This document shows, piece by piece, positions 48,767-56,773 of a stretch of 64,000 bases of DNA. Position numbers and translations under genes: made by a program. Position 1 is the first letter of the stretch. Each line of letters begins with the position of its first letter. Origin of the DNA: JBDHWG01 sp039810085 (GTDB lineage Bacteria > Chloroflexota > Anaerolineae > Epilineales > JAHCIE01); assembly GCA_039810085.1 (NCBI GenBank), contig JBDHWG010000001.1, positions 310,001 through 374,000 of the forward strand. The letters are read 5' to 3'. Below the pieces are notes generated by a model, which saw only the letters and a program-made list of their open reading frames with translations, was not told where the DNA came from and made no database searches.

Positions 48767-49117
48767 TACCAACCTAAAAAGCCCGGATTTGCTCCGGTGA
48801 TAAGACTGGAGTAAAATGCCCCCTTGTGTGACGGGGAGGAGAGAGCCGCGCCTTCAGATGGCGGGTCGTACACTACCTACCCTGTCATTTGCCAAACGAG
48901 GGGGAACGCGGCTCACGTAGGCGCGGCATCGTTTGCAAGAAAGATATGGAGGCGAAAGTAACGTCGTTGGCACGGTCGGCGATCTTAATCGTTAGCACGG
49001 TGGAGTTCGTCTAGTCTACGTCGCGTTGTGAGCAGCACCTTCTACGCGATCGACAGGGGCTGAGCGGCTGGTTTTACCACCTGTCTGCCCAGACCGGAAA
49101 CGGCGTTAACTTAAGAT
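48767..49117. other. 351-base gene-free region with predicted RNA structure
   Basis: No convincing ORF. Just after the CPBP-like gene, CTCCGGT...ACTGGAG forms a small hairpin. An exact 8-bp stem GAGCCGCG (48843-48850) with CGCGGCTC (48907-48914) encloses 56 bases. Further on, GACAGG...CCTGTC brackets a GGCTGG...CCACC-type hairpin near 49057-49090, and CGTTGGCACGGTCGG / CGTTAGCACGGTGGA occur as near direct repeats. It may be a long structured leader of the LysM gene or a separate non-coding RNA. It did not match the tmRNA, RNase P, SRP, TPP or cobalamin signatures I could recall. Confidence 0.4.
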
Positions 49118-50677
49118 ATGCAATGTCCGCATTGTGGCGCGACTATCACGCGCGCCGATAAAACCTGTCCCCACTGCCACCAACGGGTGTCACGCTCATC
49201 GCGCCGTCACTGCCCGAATTGTGGTGCAACTGTCCTCCCTGGGGCCACGACGTGTGATATGTGTCACGCGTCCCTACGCCCGGCTGGGCCTGCGGGTTGG
49301 GTACGCGCATTGGAGGTTGTCGGCGGCATCCTGATCGTTGCCCTCATCGTGGGCGCAATCGTGATGCTGCGCAACCGCCCGACAGCGCCAACTGATAACG
49401 CTGTCGCGCTCGCGACCCCTAATGCCCTCGCAGCGCCGGTTCAGATCGCCCTTGGCGGTACGGCGACGCCCATTCCGACGTTCACCTTTACGCCCATCCC
49501 ACCAACGGCTACCACCCCGCCGACGTCAACGCCAACCCCGGACGGCTCGCAGCTTACCCCGCCGCCGGGTACACCCGCCCCACAGACCGGCGGCTCGCCC
49601 ACGGTGAACCGGCAGAGCTACATCATCGCGGAGGGCGACACACTGCTGGGCATCGCGATCCGCTTCAACGTGACGCTGGAAGACCTGCTCAGGGCTAACA
49701 ACTTCTCCAACGCCAACGTCATGATTCACCCGGGCGACGCGATCCATCTGCCCAGTAACAGCGACACAGCCGCCGCCGACGCGGCCGCTGCGACACAGCC
49801 GCCGCCCGCCCCGACGAACGCGCCAGCCCAGGACAAGCCAACCGATGCCCCCGCCAACCAGCCCGCGCCGCAGCAGCCGCAGGTCGTCGGCCGCCAGATT
49901 TACGTCGTGAAGGCCGGCGACTCGCTGTGGACCATCTCGCAGCGCCTCGGCCTCTCGGTGGATGATCTGATGGCGTATAACGGGTTCCAGCCCAACAACT
50001 ACTCCCTTGGCATTGGTCAGGAAATCGTCATCAACCCCGGCGTCACCACAACACCCGTTCCGCCCACGGCCACGCCCGTTCCGCCCACGGCGACGCCAGT
50101 CCCGCCGACCGCGACGCCAAAGCCCACGTATACCGCGGCTCCCTCACCGACTGTCCAACCCACAGCCATCGCCCTCGCACCCACGCCCACAACTGAAGCC
50201 GGCGCTGGCGCATCGAGCGCCGGGGCGGAGAAGAGCGGTAATGCAGCCAGCGGTCCTGCGGATGGGAGTGCAGCGCCAGCGCCAGCTTCAACGGCGTCGA
50301 GTGACGCCGTCGCCGCCACCAAGTACCCGGCGCCCGTTCTGTTGGGAACGACCAACCAGTCCGCAATCCAGGGCAAGGCCACGCCGCTGCTCCTGAACTG
50401 GACCTCAGTGGGCATCCTAAGCCCGGATGAGTACTATGTTGTGCGTGTGACGACGATGCGCGACGGCAAGCCCTACACTGAGGAAGCCTGGGTGAAAGCC
50501 ACCGGCTGGCGCGTCTCCGACAGCCTGCGGCCGTCGGACAAGAGCACTGACGCCGCGACGTACACATGGGACGTAACAGTACGCAAGTGCGACACGCGCG
50601 GCCCAGACGGCCAACCCAAGAGCGGCCCCGCCATCAGCCCGACGAGCGAGACGTACAAGTTCACCTGGACTCCGTGA
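49118..50677 (+). CDS. Membrane-anchored LysM protein with N-terminal double zinc ribbon
   Basis: The 519-residue protein opens with two zinc ribbons (CPHCG/CPHC at 3-20; CPNCG/CDMC at 32-49), a cytosolic module, then a TM segment at about 66-84. Outside are a Thr/Pro linker, LysM 1 (about 166-212), an Ala/Pro linker, LysM 2 (about 260-307), an eight-residue PVPPTATP tandem repeat, and a C-terminal beta domain (about 405-517). LysM domains bind peptidoglycan or other GlcNAc polymers, so the protein links the cytoplasm to the cell wall. A strong terminator follows. The upstream 351-base gap may hold a leader RNA. Confidence 0.88.
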   Translation: MQCPHCGATITRADKTCPHCHQRVSRSSRRHCPNCGATVLPGATTCDMCHASLRPAGPAGWVRALEVVGGILIVALIVGAIVMLRNRPTAPTDNAVALATPNALAAPVQIALGGTATPIPTFTFTPIPPTATTPPTSTPTPDGSQLTPPPGTPAPQTGGSPTVNRQSYIIAEGDTLLGIAIRFNVTLEDLLRANNFSNANVMIHPGDAIHLPSNSDTAAADAAAATQPPPAPTNAPAQDKPTDAPANQPAPQQPQVVGRQIYVVKAGDSLWTISQRLGLSVDDLMAYNGFQPNNYSLGIGQEIVINPGVTTTPVPPTATPVPPTATPVPPTATPKPTYTAAPSPTVQPTAIALAPTPTTEAGAGASSAGAEKSGNAASGPADGSAAPAPASTASSDAVAATKYPAPVLLGTTNQSAIQGKATPLLLNWTSVGILSPDEYYVVRVTTMRDGKPYTEEAWVKATGWRVSDSLRPSDKSTDAATYTWDVTVRKCDTRGPDGQPKSGPAISPTSETYKFTWTP

Positions 50678-50690
50678 TCCGTAGACACGG

Positions 50691-50732
50691 AAAGCAATCG
50701 AGGCCGGCGATTACGCCGGCCTCGATTGCTTT
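50691..50732 (+). terminator. Intrinsic terminator of the LysM gene
   Basis: A perfect 19-bp stem (50691-50709 with 50714-50732), AAAGCAATCGAGGCCGGCG on the left arm, has a four-base ATTA loop. The T-run TTTTCTCCTT begins in the stem end. It lies 14 bases after the LysM stop. The A-rich left base would also allow some function on the opposite strand. Confidence 0.92.
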
Positions 50733-50811
50733 TCTCCTTAGCCTTACTCATAAAGTATAACGACGAACGTGAGGCAGCCGGTCGAAATGCGCATCGTGGT
50801 ATCTATAGAAC

Positions 50812-51018
50812 TCACGCAAATCGTTCCCAATCGTCCGAGGAATCATATTCACCCATCTGACCATGTCCCAAGGAGCCATACAGGGCATCAGTCAGTAACG
50901 GGCTTACTGGCTGATGAGGGAGAATCATCCTTAGCTCCTCTCGGAGCGAAGCCAATTCCAGCATCATCTCATCGACACGCCGGATCAAATTCTCCACCAC
51001 TGTCTTCTCGACCGCCAT
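50812..51018 (-). CDS. Small antitoxin-like protein, orphan
   Basis: From ATG 51018 (GGAGG five bases upstream) the protein is 68 residues: a helical N-terminus (VEKTVVENLIRRVDEMMLELASLREELRM) followed by LTDALYGSLGHG and an acidic end DSSDDWERFA. That ending resembles short antitoxins in which a C-terminal acidic peptide occupies a toxin. No toxin gene follows; only about 75 bases remain before the LysM terminator. In another frame they encode at most a short remnant. It could be a relic of a toxin-antitoxin pair. Confidence 0.55.
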   Translation of the reverse strand: MAVEKTVVENLIRRVDEMMLELASLREELRMILPHQPVSPLLTDALYGSLGHGQMGEYDSSDDWERFA

Positions 51019-51076
51019 TCTAGCCTCCACCGCGTGCCCATCGATTGCTGTGCGCGACAACCATATTATACAGTTT

Positions 51077-51484
51077 CTACGGTCCGCTAAAGAAGCCGTC
51101 GAGCAGGGCTTTCCAGCGCGGCACGCCGTCGTCTTGCTGCGGGGGTGGGGCGGGTTGTGCCGCAGCCACGGGCGGCGGGGCTGGGGCGGGCGGCACGACG
51201 AGCACGATAGGCACCTCCCCCGCCAGCGTCAACTTCGCCGTCTCGCGCGCCCAGTTGCGCACGTAGTCGTCAGTCTTCGCCGTGGCGATCTGCTTCTCCA
51301 CATCCCCCATCTGCCCCTTGAGCGACTGCACGCGACCGGCCTCTTCCGTCTCAATATCGTGGAGCGCGTGGGCCGTCCACGCCAGCTTCGCAAGGCCGAC
51401 GCCGAACGACGATACGAGCACGAGCGCCGCAACGATGAGCACCTGGCGCATCGAAAACTGGGACAGCGGGGGGTGGGCAGACAT
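51077..51484 (-). CDS. FtsB/DivIC-like septum-formation initiator protein
   Basis: From ATG 51484 (AGGAG upstream) the protein is 135 residues: a cytoplasmic ~15-residue tail, one TM (about 16-34, VLIVAALVLVSSFGVGLAK), a coiled coil (about 42-75) and the segment DDYVRNWARETAKLTLAGEVPIVLV. That segment matches the DivIC/FtsB 'YIExxAReelgxvkpGE' end of the coiled coil. A Pro/Ala/Gln-rich tail ends in PRWKALLDGFFSGP. These proteins form part of the divisome with FtsL and FtsQ/DivIB. No other division gene lies nearby. Confidence 0.75.
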   Translation of the reverse strand: MSAHPPLSQFSMRQVLIVAALVLVSSFGVGLAKLAWTAHALHDIETEEAGRVQSLKGQMGDVEKQIATAKTDDYVRNWARETAKLTLAGEVPIVLVVPPAPAPPPVAAAQPAPPPQQDDGVPRWKALLDGFFSGP

Positions 51485-51580
51485 GGCGTACTCCTGGAAC
51501 TCACGCATTTACCATAACCTGCCCATAGTATAGCCCAGTCGTTGTGATGTGTCAATAGCGAGCAGTGCGTAGCAATCACA

Positions 51581-52540
51581 TTACTCGAACATTGGGACGC
51601 GCTCGCCGATGCCCTGGGCGACGGCCTTTTCGTACACCACGGCGGCAGCGGCGATGTCCTCGGCGGCGAGACCGAGCGAGTTGAAGAAGGTGTTTTCCTC
51701 GTTGCTGGCGCGGCCGGGGTAGTAGCCCGCGACGACTTCGGCCAGGCCGTGGACCTGTCCCCAATGCAGTTGCCCGCGCTCGATGGACGGCAGGAGGTCA
51801 CCCGCCTCCAGCTTCGACTGCTCCAGGTCGTCGGTGACGATGCGGTTCATGCGGCGGATCGTTTCCTCGTCCACCTCGCGGCGGATGAGGGCGTTCGACC
51901 CGGCGGCGTTCACGTGGACGCCCGTCCCAATCCACTCGCCCTTCAGGACAGGCTCCCGCGCCGAGGTGATGGTCACCAGGATGTCGGCGCCCTCAGCCGC
52001 AGCCTCCGGCCTATCAACCGGCACGACCTCGACGCCCAGGCTCTCCGACATCTCGTGGGCAAAGGTCGCCCGGCGCTGCGGATCGCGGCTGTAGGCGTAG
52101 ACGCGCTCCAGGTGGCGCACGACGGCGATGGCGGAGAGCTGGCTGCGCGCCTGCCAGCCGGTGCCGTAGATGCCCACAACGCGAGCATCGGCGCGGGCCA
52201 TGTACTTCGTGGCGACGCCGCTGGCCGCGCCGGTGCGCCGCTGGCCCAGGGCGTCCGCCTCCATGATGGACAACAGATCGCCCGTTTGGCTGCTGAACAG
52301 CAGGACGACGAAGCGCGCCTTGCCGCGAAAGACGGTGTAGCACTTGAGGCCCAGGTAGCCCAGCGTCGGGTTGGCCGCCGCCATCACGTGCATCATGCCG
52401 TTGGGCAGGCGGGTGCGGCGGCGCGGGATGTTGATGACCCCGCCCTCGCCCATCTCGCGGAACATGCGGTCCACGGCGGCGACAGCCTCGGGCATGGTGA
52501 GCAGGCGCTCGATGTCAGACTCGTGAAGCAGAATGGGCAT
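51581..52540 (-). CDS. Ornithine cyclodeaminase / mu-crystallin family protein
   Basis: The 319-residue protein begins PILLHESDIERLLTMPEAVAAVDRMF. It has the Rossmann motif VVGIYGTGWQARSQL near residue 122, followed by VYAYSRDPQR and the C-terminal NSLGLAAEDIAAAAVVYEKA signature. Lys66-like and Arg102-like substrate residues (GLKCYTVF and GQRRTGAASG) are present. Family members include ornithine cyclodeaminase, alanine dehydrogenase and ketimine reductases, so the reaction is not certain. With P5C and glutamate dehydrogenases in the window, proline or ornithine metabolism is plausible. Confidence 0.88.
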   Translation of the reverse strand: MPILLHESDIERLLTMPEAVAAVDRMFREMGEGGVINIPRRRTRLPNGMMHVMAAANPTLGYLGLKCYTVFRGKARFVVLLFSSQTGDLLSIMEADALGQRRTGAASGVATKYMARADARVVGIYGTGWQARSQLSAIAVVRHLERVYAYSRDPQRRATFAHEMSESLGVEVVPVDRPEAAAEGADILVTITSAREPVLKGEWIGTGVHVNAAGSNALIRREVDEETIRRMNRIVTDDLEQSKLEAGDLLPSIERGQLHWGQVHGLAEVVAGYYPGRASNEENTFFNSLGLAAEDIAAAAVVYEKAVAQGIGERVPMFE

Positions 52541-52571
52541 AGCTGTGACCTCTCAGTGAAGATGGAATAGA

Positions 52572-52646
52572 AACGCAGAGGCGCAAAGGCGCAGAGGGAG
52601 AAGAGACGTCTCATCTCTTCCCTTTGCGTCTCTGCGCCTTTGCGTT
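52572..52646. repeat. Long hairpin of the AACGCAGAGGCGC family
   Basis: The left arm AACGCAGAGGCGCAAAGG and right arm ending CCTTTGCGTT pair along about 34 bases with several mismatches. The arms are degenerate ~10-base repeats (CGCAGAGG / CGCAAAGG). It lies between the ornithine cyclodeaminase-like gene and the end of the methyltransferase gene. Same architecture as 3766-3841 and 40563-40653, with different base wording. Confidence 0.8.
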
Positions 52647-52654
52647 GCCATATC

Positions 52655-53449
52655 TTATCGGAAGCGGACGACTTGCCAGGTGAAGCTGGTCGGCTCGGTG
52701 TGGGGGGCGTCGAGGTCGCCGAACTGTTCCTCCGCCCATGCGCGCAGCTCCCCAATCGCCGGCATCAATATCTCTTCCGGCACGATCTGTGTCGTCGAAT
52801 ACTTGCGAGACGCCAACTGGTCGATAATCTGGCGGATGCTGTGGCTTCGCTCGCCGTGGGTGAGTTCGACGGTTTCCACTGTCGCGCCCATCTCGGCCAG
52901 CGCGGCGAGCACGTCCGCCTGCTCACCGCCGGGCCGCTTCATCTCGCTACCCCGGGCGCGGACAAGCTCGCGCAGTTTGGTCCGCACCTCGTGATCGAGG
53001 CCGCCGGGCGCCCGCCCCGTGGCATCGTAGAACAGGGGAGCGTTTGGCTTGAGGACGCGGCGCGTCTCGGCCAGCGCCGCCCGCCAGCCACCCACGAGGT
53101 GGAAGACGTGAACCGCCAGGGCCGCGTCGAAGCTGTCGTCGGCGAAAGGCAGGCGCGTGATGTCGCCCTCGACGAGAGCCGCGCGGTGAGTGGGCGCGAG
53201 CTTGGCCTGCATGCGCGTCATCATCGGGCGCGAGAGGTCGATGCCGACAAGGGAGTAGCCCACCTCGACGACGGGCAGGGCGATGCGGCCCGTGCCGACG
53301 CCAAGCTCCAGGAAGCGCGCGCCTATCGGCACACGCTCGCCCATCATGGCGAGCATCGCCTGGGCCATCGCCGGCGAGAGGGTGCGCGTCTGGTCGTAGA
53401 AATCCGCTGCCCAGTCGAAGTTAATCGAGGCCGAAGCCGAGTTGGACAC
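52655..53449 (-). CDS. Class I SAM-dependent methyltransferase (UbiE/MenG-like fold)
   Basis: The 264-residue protein has SAM motif I FLELGVGTGRIALPV, an acidic end to strand 2 (LVGIDLSRPMM), motif II/III FDAALAVHVFHLVGG and VLKPNAPLFYDATGR. It starts at GTG 53449 with GGAGGAG upstream inside the preceding DUF488 gene, giving a 29-base overlap and likely coupling. The substrate is unknown; the C-terminal half has no cofactor or metal motif that would narrow it. Confidence 0.87.
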   Translation of the reverse strand: MSNSASASINFDWAADFYDQTRTLSPAMAQAMLAMMGERVPIGARFLELGVGTGRIALPVVEVGYSLVGIDLSRPMMTRMQAKLAPTHRAALVEGDITRLPFADDSFDAALAVHVFHLVGGWRAALAETRRVLKPNAPLFYDATGRAPGGLDHEVRTKLRELVRARGSEMKRPGGEQADVLAALAEMGATVETVELTHGERSHSIRQIIDQLASRKYSTTQIVPEEILMPAIGELRAWAEEQFGDLDAPHTEPTSFTWQVVRFR

Positions 53450-53879
53450 CTATCTCCTCCGCCGCCGGGATCTCCTGGCCCGGCGCGATCAGGTGGCGCA
53501 CGGTCCAGCCTCGGCCTTTCAACGTCACGGCGATGTACTTGCGGTGGCAGTGGCTTGGGTCGCGCTCGGCGCACATGAACGCCGTCGGCCCCGTCCGCGC
53601 CAGCCCTTCCAGGCGCTCGATGCCCGCCGCAAACTGCGGCGTCGCCATCCACGCCCCATAGCCGCCCGCGCGCAGCCCACCTAGCTGCGGCCCCAGCCAG
53701 ACATAGGCGATGCCAGCGTCGGCCAGGAGCGCCGCCAGCGCCTCGCCCTTGAAATGCGGAAAGTGGCTGACGGGCCGCGTCCGCACATCGACCAGGGTTT
53801 GCACGCCGAAGTCGGCCAGCGTCGCCAGGAACTCCTCCGGCGTGCGATTGCTGTGGCCAATAGTAAAGATTTCCGGCAT
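53421..53879 (-). CDS. DUF488 family protein
   Basis: From ATG 53879 the protein is 152 residues. It has the DUF488 hallmarks IFTIGHSNRTPEEFLATL near the start, LVDVRTRPVSHFPHF, YVWLGPQLGGLR and the C-terminal FMCAERDPSHCHRKYIA, whose CAExxxxxCHR motif contains the conserved Cys and His. Function is unknown in the literature I can recall, though the motif suggests a catalytic or metal-binding site. It is translationally coupled to the following methyltransferase. Confidence 0.88.
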   Translation of the reverse strand: MPEIFTIGHSNRTPEEFLATLADFGVQTLVDVRTRPVSHFPHFKGEALAALLADAGIAYVWLGPQLGGLRAGGYGAWMATPQFAAGIERLEGLARTGPTAFMCAERDPSHCHRKYIAVTLKGRGWTVRHLIAPGQEIPAAEEIGVQLGFGLD

Positions 53880-53933
53880 CACATCATACCCAGCCGCGTT
53901 ATCGCGCAGGCGCTTACCCACCTCTTGCCGTTG

Positions 53934-53986
53934 AGCCTGCTTCGAGCAGGCTTCCCCGTATCAGCCGCCGTACTTCAGTCGGCGGC
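53934..53986. repeat. Two-hairpin version of the intergenic element
   Basis: AGCCTGCTTCGAGCAGGCT (53934-53952) and GCCGCC...GGCGGC with TACTTCAGTC between (53964-53986). It corresponds to the third and fourth hairpins of the 42803-42906 element, in the same order, with altered stem bases that preserve pairing. It lies between the DUF488 start and the thiolase end. Confidence 0.75.
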
Positions 53987-54020
53987 GTCGGCGTGCGACA
54001 ACTGGGCCACAGCGTTGAAG

Positions 54021-55256
54021 TTACGCCGGAACTGCCGCCTCCGTCCGTGTCGCGGGCATTGCCTTCGGCGCGATGACCTCCAGCGACAAGGCGACCGCCT
54101 CGCCACCGCCGAGACACGCCGCCGCGAAGCCGCGCTGCAGGCCGCGGTCCAGCAGGGCGTAGATGAGCGTGACCAGGATGCGCGCGCCGCTGGCCCCGAT
54201 GGGATGACCGAGGGCAATGGCCCCGCCGTTCACGTTGACCTTGTTCCAGTCCCAGCCGACTTCCTTGCCGTTGGCGAGAATCTGCGCCGCGAACGCCTCA
54301 TTGACCTCGATGAGGTCGAAGTCGTCCAGCCCCATGCCTGTGCGCTGGAACAGGCGGCGAATGGCGATGGTCGGCGCGGCAAAGATGCGCTTTGGCTCCA
54401 GCGCACCCTGAGCAAAACCGGTGATGCGCGCCAGAGGCTGCAAGCCCAGGCGCTCGGCCACGTCGCCGCCCATGACGACCAGCGCAGCGGCGCCGTCGGT
54501 CAGGCCGGGCGCGTTGCCCGCCGTCACCATGCCGTCCTCCGCGAAGGCAGGCTTGAGACGGCGCAGGGCCTCGATGCTCGTGTCGCGGCGCGGGCCTTCG
54601 TCGGTCTTGAAGAGGGTCGGGCCGCCCTTGCCCGGAATCTCGACCGGCGCGATCTCGGCATCGAACCGGCCGGCGTCCTGGGCGGCGACGGCGCGGCGGT
54701 GGCTCTCCAGCGAGAAGTCGTCCATCATCTGGCGGGTGATGCCGAACTCGCGGGCGATGTAGTCGGCGGCGCTGCCCATGTGCCAATTCTCGCACGCGCA
54801 CCACAAGCCGTCGTGGATCACCGAGTCGACCACCTGCTGGTTGCCGAGGCGGTAGCCCTGGCGCGCGCCGGGCAGGAGGTAGGGGGTGCGGCTCATGTTC
54901 TCCATGCCGCCCGCGACGATGATGTCCGCGTCGTCGGTGGCGATGGCCTGGGACGCAAGCATGGCTGCCTTCATCCCGGAGCCGCATACCTTGTTGATGG
55001 TCGTCGCGCTCACCGTTGCCGGCAGCCCGGCGTCGAGGGCGGCCTTGCGCGCCGGGGCCTGACCCGCGCCCGCCTGCACGACCTGGCCCATGTAGACTTC
55101 GTCGATAGTCGCTGGATCGATGCCCGCGCGCTCGACAGCGCCGCGAATGGCGACGCCGCCCAGCGTGGTGGCCGGTAGCCCGGCTAGGGAGCCGTTGAAG
55201 CGGCCGATGGGCGTGCGCGCCGCGCCCACAATCACAACATCGCGCTGGCCTGACAT
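54021..55256 (-). CDS. Acetyl-CoA acetyltransferase (thiolase)
   Basis: The 411-residue protein has the full thiolase signature set: VIVGAARTPIGRFNGSLAG, nucleophile Cys91 in NKVCGSGMKA, NVNGGAIALGHPIGASGARI with the catalytic His, and the second Cys in FAAACLGGGEAVAL. It would condense two acetyl-CoA or cleave 3-ketoacyl-CoA. Length and the short loop favour the biosynthetic acetoacetyl-CoA type. It starts three bases after the HIT gene stop, so the two share a transcript. Confidence 0.94.
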   Translation of the reverse strand: MSGQRDVVIVGAARTPIGRFNGSLAGLPATTLGGVAIRGAVERAGIDPATIDEVYMGQVVQAGAGQAPARKAALDAGLPATVSATTINKVCGSGMKAAMLASQAIATDDADIIVAGGMENMSRTPYLLPGARQGYRLGNQQVVDSVIHDGLWCACENWHMGSAADYIAREFGITRQMMDDFSLESHRRAVAAQDAGRFDAEIAPVEIPGKGGPTLFKTDEGPRRDTSIEALRRLKPAFAEDGMVTAGNAPGLTDGAAALVVMGGDVAERLGLQPLARITGFAQGALEPKRIFAAPTIAIRRLFQRTGMGLDDFDLIEVNEAFAAQILANGKEVGWDWNKVNVNGGAIALGHPIGASGARILVTLIYALLDRGLQRGFAAACLGGGEAVALSLEVIAPKAMPATRTEAAVPA

Positions 55257-55259
55257 GGT

Positions 55260-55805
55260 TTACTTCTCCTTTGAAGTATCTACCCAGGCTGTCCCCGTCT
55301 CCGGATGCAGCGGGTAGCCGAGGTCGACCAGCGTTTTGCCCAGGCGGTCGCGGGTATCAGCGAGCAGCTCGGGCACGGTGCGCGTCTGGCCGACGACGGT
55401 CATGAAGTTGGTGTCGCCCCCCCAGCGGGGGACGATGTGAACATGGATGTGGTCATCGACACCCGCGCCACCCGCGCGACCGATGTTGATACCGACATTG
55501 AAACCCTGGGGCGACATGGAGCCGCGCAGCGTCTGCTCGGCGAGCCGCGTCAGCAGCGCGACATCGCGCAGGGCATCGTCCGGCAGATCGACAAGGCTGC
55601 TGACGTGGGCATACGGAACGGCCATGAGGTGGCCGTTGGTGTAGGGGTACTTGTTGAGGACGAGCATCGCGTGTGGGCTGCGCGCCAGCACCAGCTCGTC
55701 TCGGTCCGTCTCGAGGTGGGCAACTTTCTCACAGAAAACGCAGCCCGTCTTCTTCTTGTCGCTCAGAATGTACGGTAGACGCCAGGGGGTCCAGAGATGT
55801 TCCAC
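55260..55805 (-). CDS. HIT-family nucleotide hydrolase/transferase
   Basis: The 181-residue protein has the histidine triad HIHVHIVPRW, preceded by a zinc-site CVFC (about 22-25) and WTPWRLPYILS at the N-terminus. This subtype is related to Ap4A phosphorylase/FHIT-like bacterial HIT proteins. It acts on dinucleoside polyphosphates or adenylylated small molecules. It is the first gene of the two-gene operon with thiolase and is divergent from birA. Confidence 0.92.
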   Translation of the reverse strand: MEHLWTPWRLPYILSDKKKTGCVFCEKVAHLETDRDELVLARSPHAMLVLNKYPYTNGHLMAVPYAHVSSLVDLPDDALRDVALLTRLAEQTLRGSMSPQGFNVGINIGRAGGAGVDDHIHVHIVPRWGGDTNFMTVVGQTRTVPELLADTRDRLGKTLVDLGYPLHPETGTAWVDTSKEK

Positions 55806-55893
55806 GGCTCACCTTCATCGTCGGTCACGAATGGTGGCGGTTGTCATGCTCTCCCCAATTATAGGCACATTCCATGCTGATGGGGAGAATACG

Positions 55894-55899
55894 TATAAT
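55894..55899 (+). promoter_or_regulatory. Putative -10 box of birA
   Basis: A perfect TATAAT lies 28 bases before the birA ATG in a locally AT-rich stretch. The -35 position (17 bases upstream) is TCCATG, a weak match, so the promoter is tentative. It sits in the gap divergent from the HIT gene. Confidence 0.45.
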
Positions 55900-55926
55900 G
55901 GGCCAATCTCCGACATAAGGAACACT

Positions 55927-56721
55927 ATGCCAAACGATATCTTGACGCGCGAGGCGATTGAAACGCTCTTGACAACAGCGTGGCTGGGGCGGCCGGTGAC
56001 TGTTTTCGACGCCATTCCCTCCACCAACACGTGGCTGGCCGAGCAAGTCGCCGACGGCGCGCCCCAGGGCGCTCTTGCTGTGGCGGATGTGCAAACGGCG
56101 GGCCGTGGACGCATGGGGCGGACGTGGCAGTCGCCGCCGGGCGCGGGCCTGTTGTTCTCGCTGCTCTTCCGCCCGGCGCCGCCGGTCACGCCGAGCCAGG
56201 TTGGCCTGGTGGTTGCGGCGGGTGTGGCGGCCGGGCTGACGGCGCATCTGGAGGTGGACGCGCGGCTGAAGTGGCCGAACGACGTGCTCATTGGGGGCAA
56301 GAAGGTCGCCGGGGTGCTGGGCGACGCCAGCTTCCGCGATGGGCAGGCCGACTGGGTCGTCGTCGGCGTCGGGCTGAACGCCAACCTCGCGCCCGCCGAC
56401 TTCCCCCAGCCGCCGCCGGGCGGCGTCGCGCCGACAAGCCTGCTGGCTGAGCTGGGCCATCCGGTCGAGCGCGCCGCGCTGCTGGCCGCGCTCCTGGCCG
56501 CCATCGAGCCGCGCTACGCGGCGCTTGTTGCGGGCCAGCCGCAGGTCGCGGAGTGGCGGCGGCTGAGCGCGACGCTCGGCCAGCCGGTGCGGGTGACGGG
56601 CGGCGTGGCGGTCGAAGGTGTCGCCGAGGATATCGCTGAGGACGGCAGCCTGCTGGTGCGGCAGGCGGACGGGCGCGTGGTGAGCGTGGCGGCGGGCGAC
56701 GTGAGCCTCCGGCCGGCCTGA
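55927..56721 (+). CDS. birA: Biotin-[acetyl-CoA-carboxylase] ligase, monofunctional
   Basis: The 264-residue protein has GRGRMGRTWQSPPGAGLLFS (the biotinyl-5'-AMP loop, from residue 59) and LKWPNDVLIGGKKVAGVLGD, both diagnostic. It attaches biotin to the carrier protein of biotin-dependent carboxylases. It starts ATG 55927 (TAAGGA upstream) and lacks the N-terminal helix-turn-helix of E. coli BirA, so it should not repress biotin genes. The C-terminal SH3-like domain (VRVTGGVAVEGVAEDIAEDG) is complete. Confidence 0.93.
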   Translation: MPNDILTREAIETLLTTAWLGRPVTVFDAIPSTNTWLAEQVADGAPQGALAVADVQTAGRGRMGRTWQSPPGAGLLFSLLFRPAPPVTPSQVGLVVAAGVAAGLTAHLEVDARLKWPNDVLIGGKKVAGVLGDASFRDGQADWVVVGVGLNANLAPADFPQPPPGGVAPTSLLAELGHPVERAALLAALLAAIEPRYAALVAGQPQVAEWRRLSATLGQPVRVTGGVAVEGVAEDIAEDGSLLVRQADGRVVSVAAGDVSLRPA

Positions 56722-56730
56722 ATAAGAGGT

Positions 56731-56764
56731 CAACCACGGAAGGCACGGAATACACGGAAAGAAC
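56731..56764. repeat. Half-element of the ACCACGGAAGGCACGG family
   Basis: TCAACCACGGAAGGCACGG followed by AATACACGGAAAG is a ~10-base periodic degenerate repeat like one arm of the long hairpins at 23227 and 40563, but the opposite arm is missing. It fills the gap between birA and sfsA. Confidence 0.55.
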
Positions 56765-56773
56765 AGAACCGGG

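Noticed and set aside
48767..49117. tmRNA, RNase P RNA, SRP RNA, TPP or cobalamin riboswitch
   Set aside because: I looked for the tag-peptide codons, GAGGAAAGTCC, the SRP GGTCCGGAAGG loop and riboswitch consensus blocks on both strands and found none.
50745..50811. A truncated toxin after the antitoxin-like gene on the minus strand
   Set aside because: Only about 24 codons are open in any frame, too short to identify.
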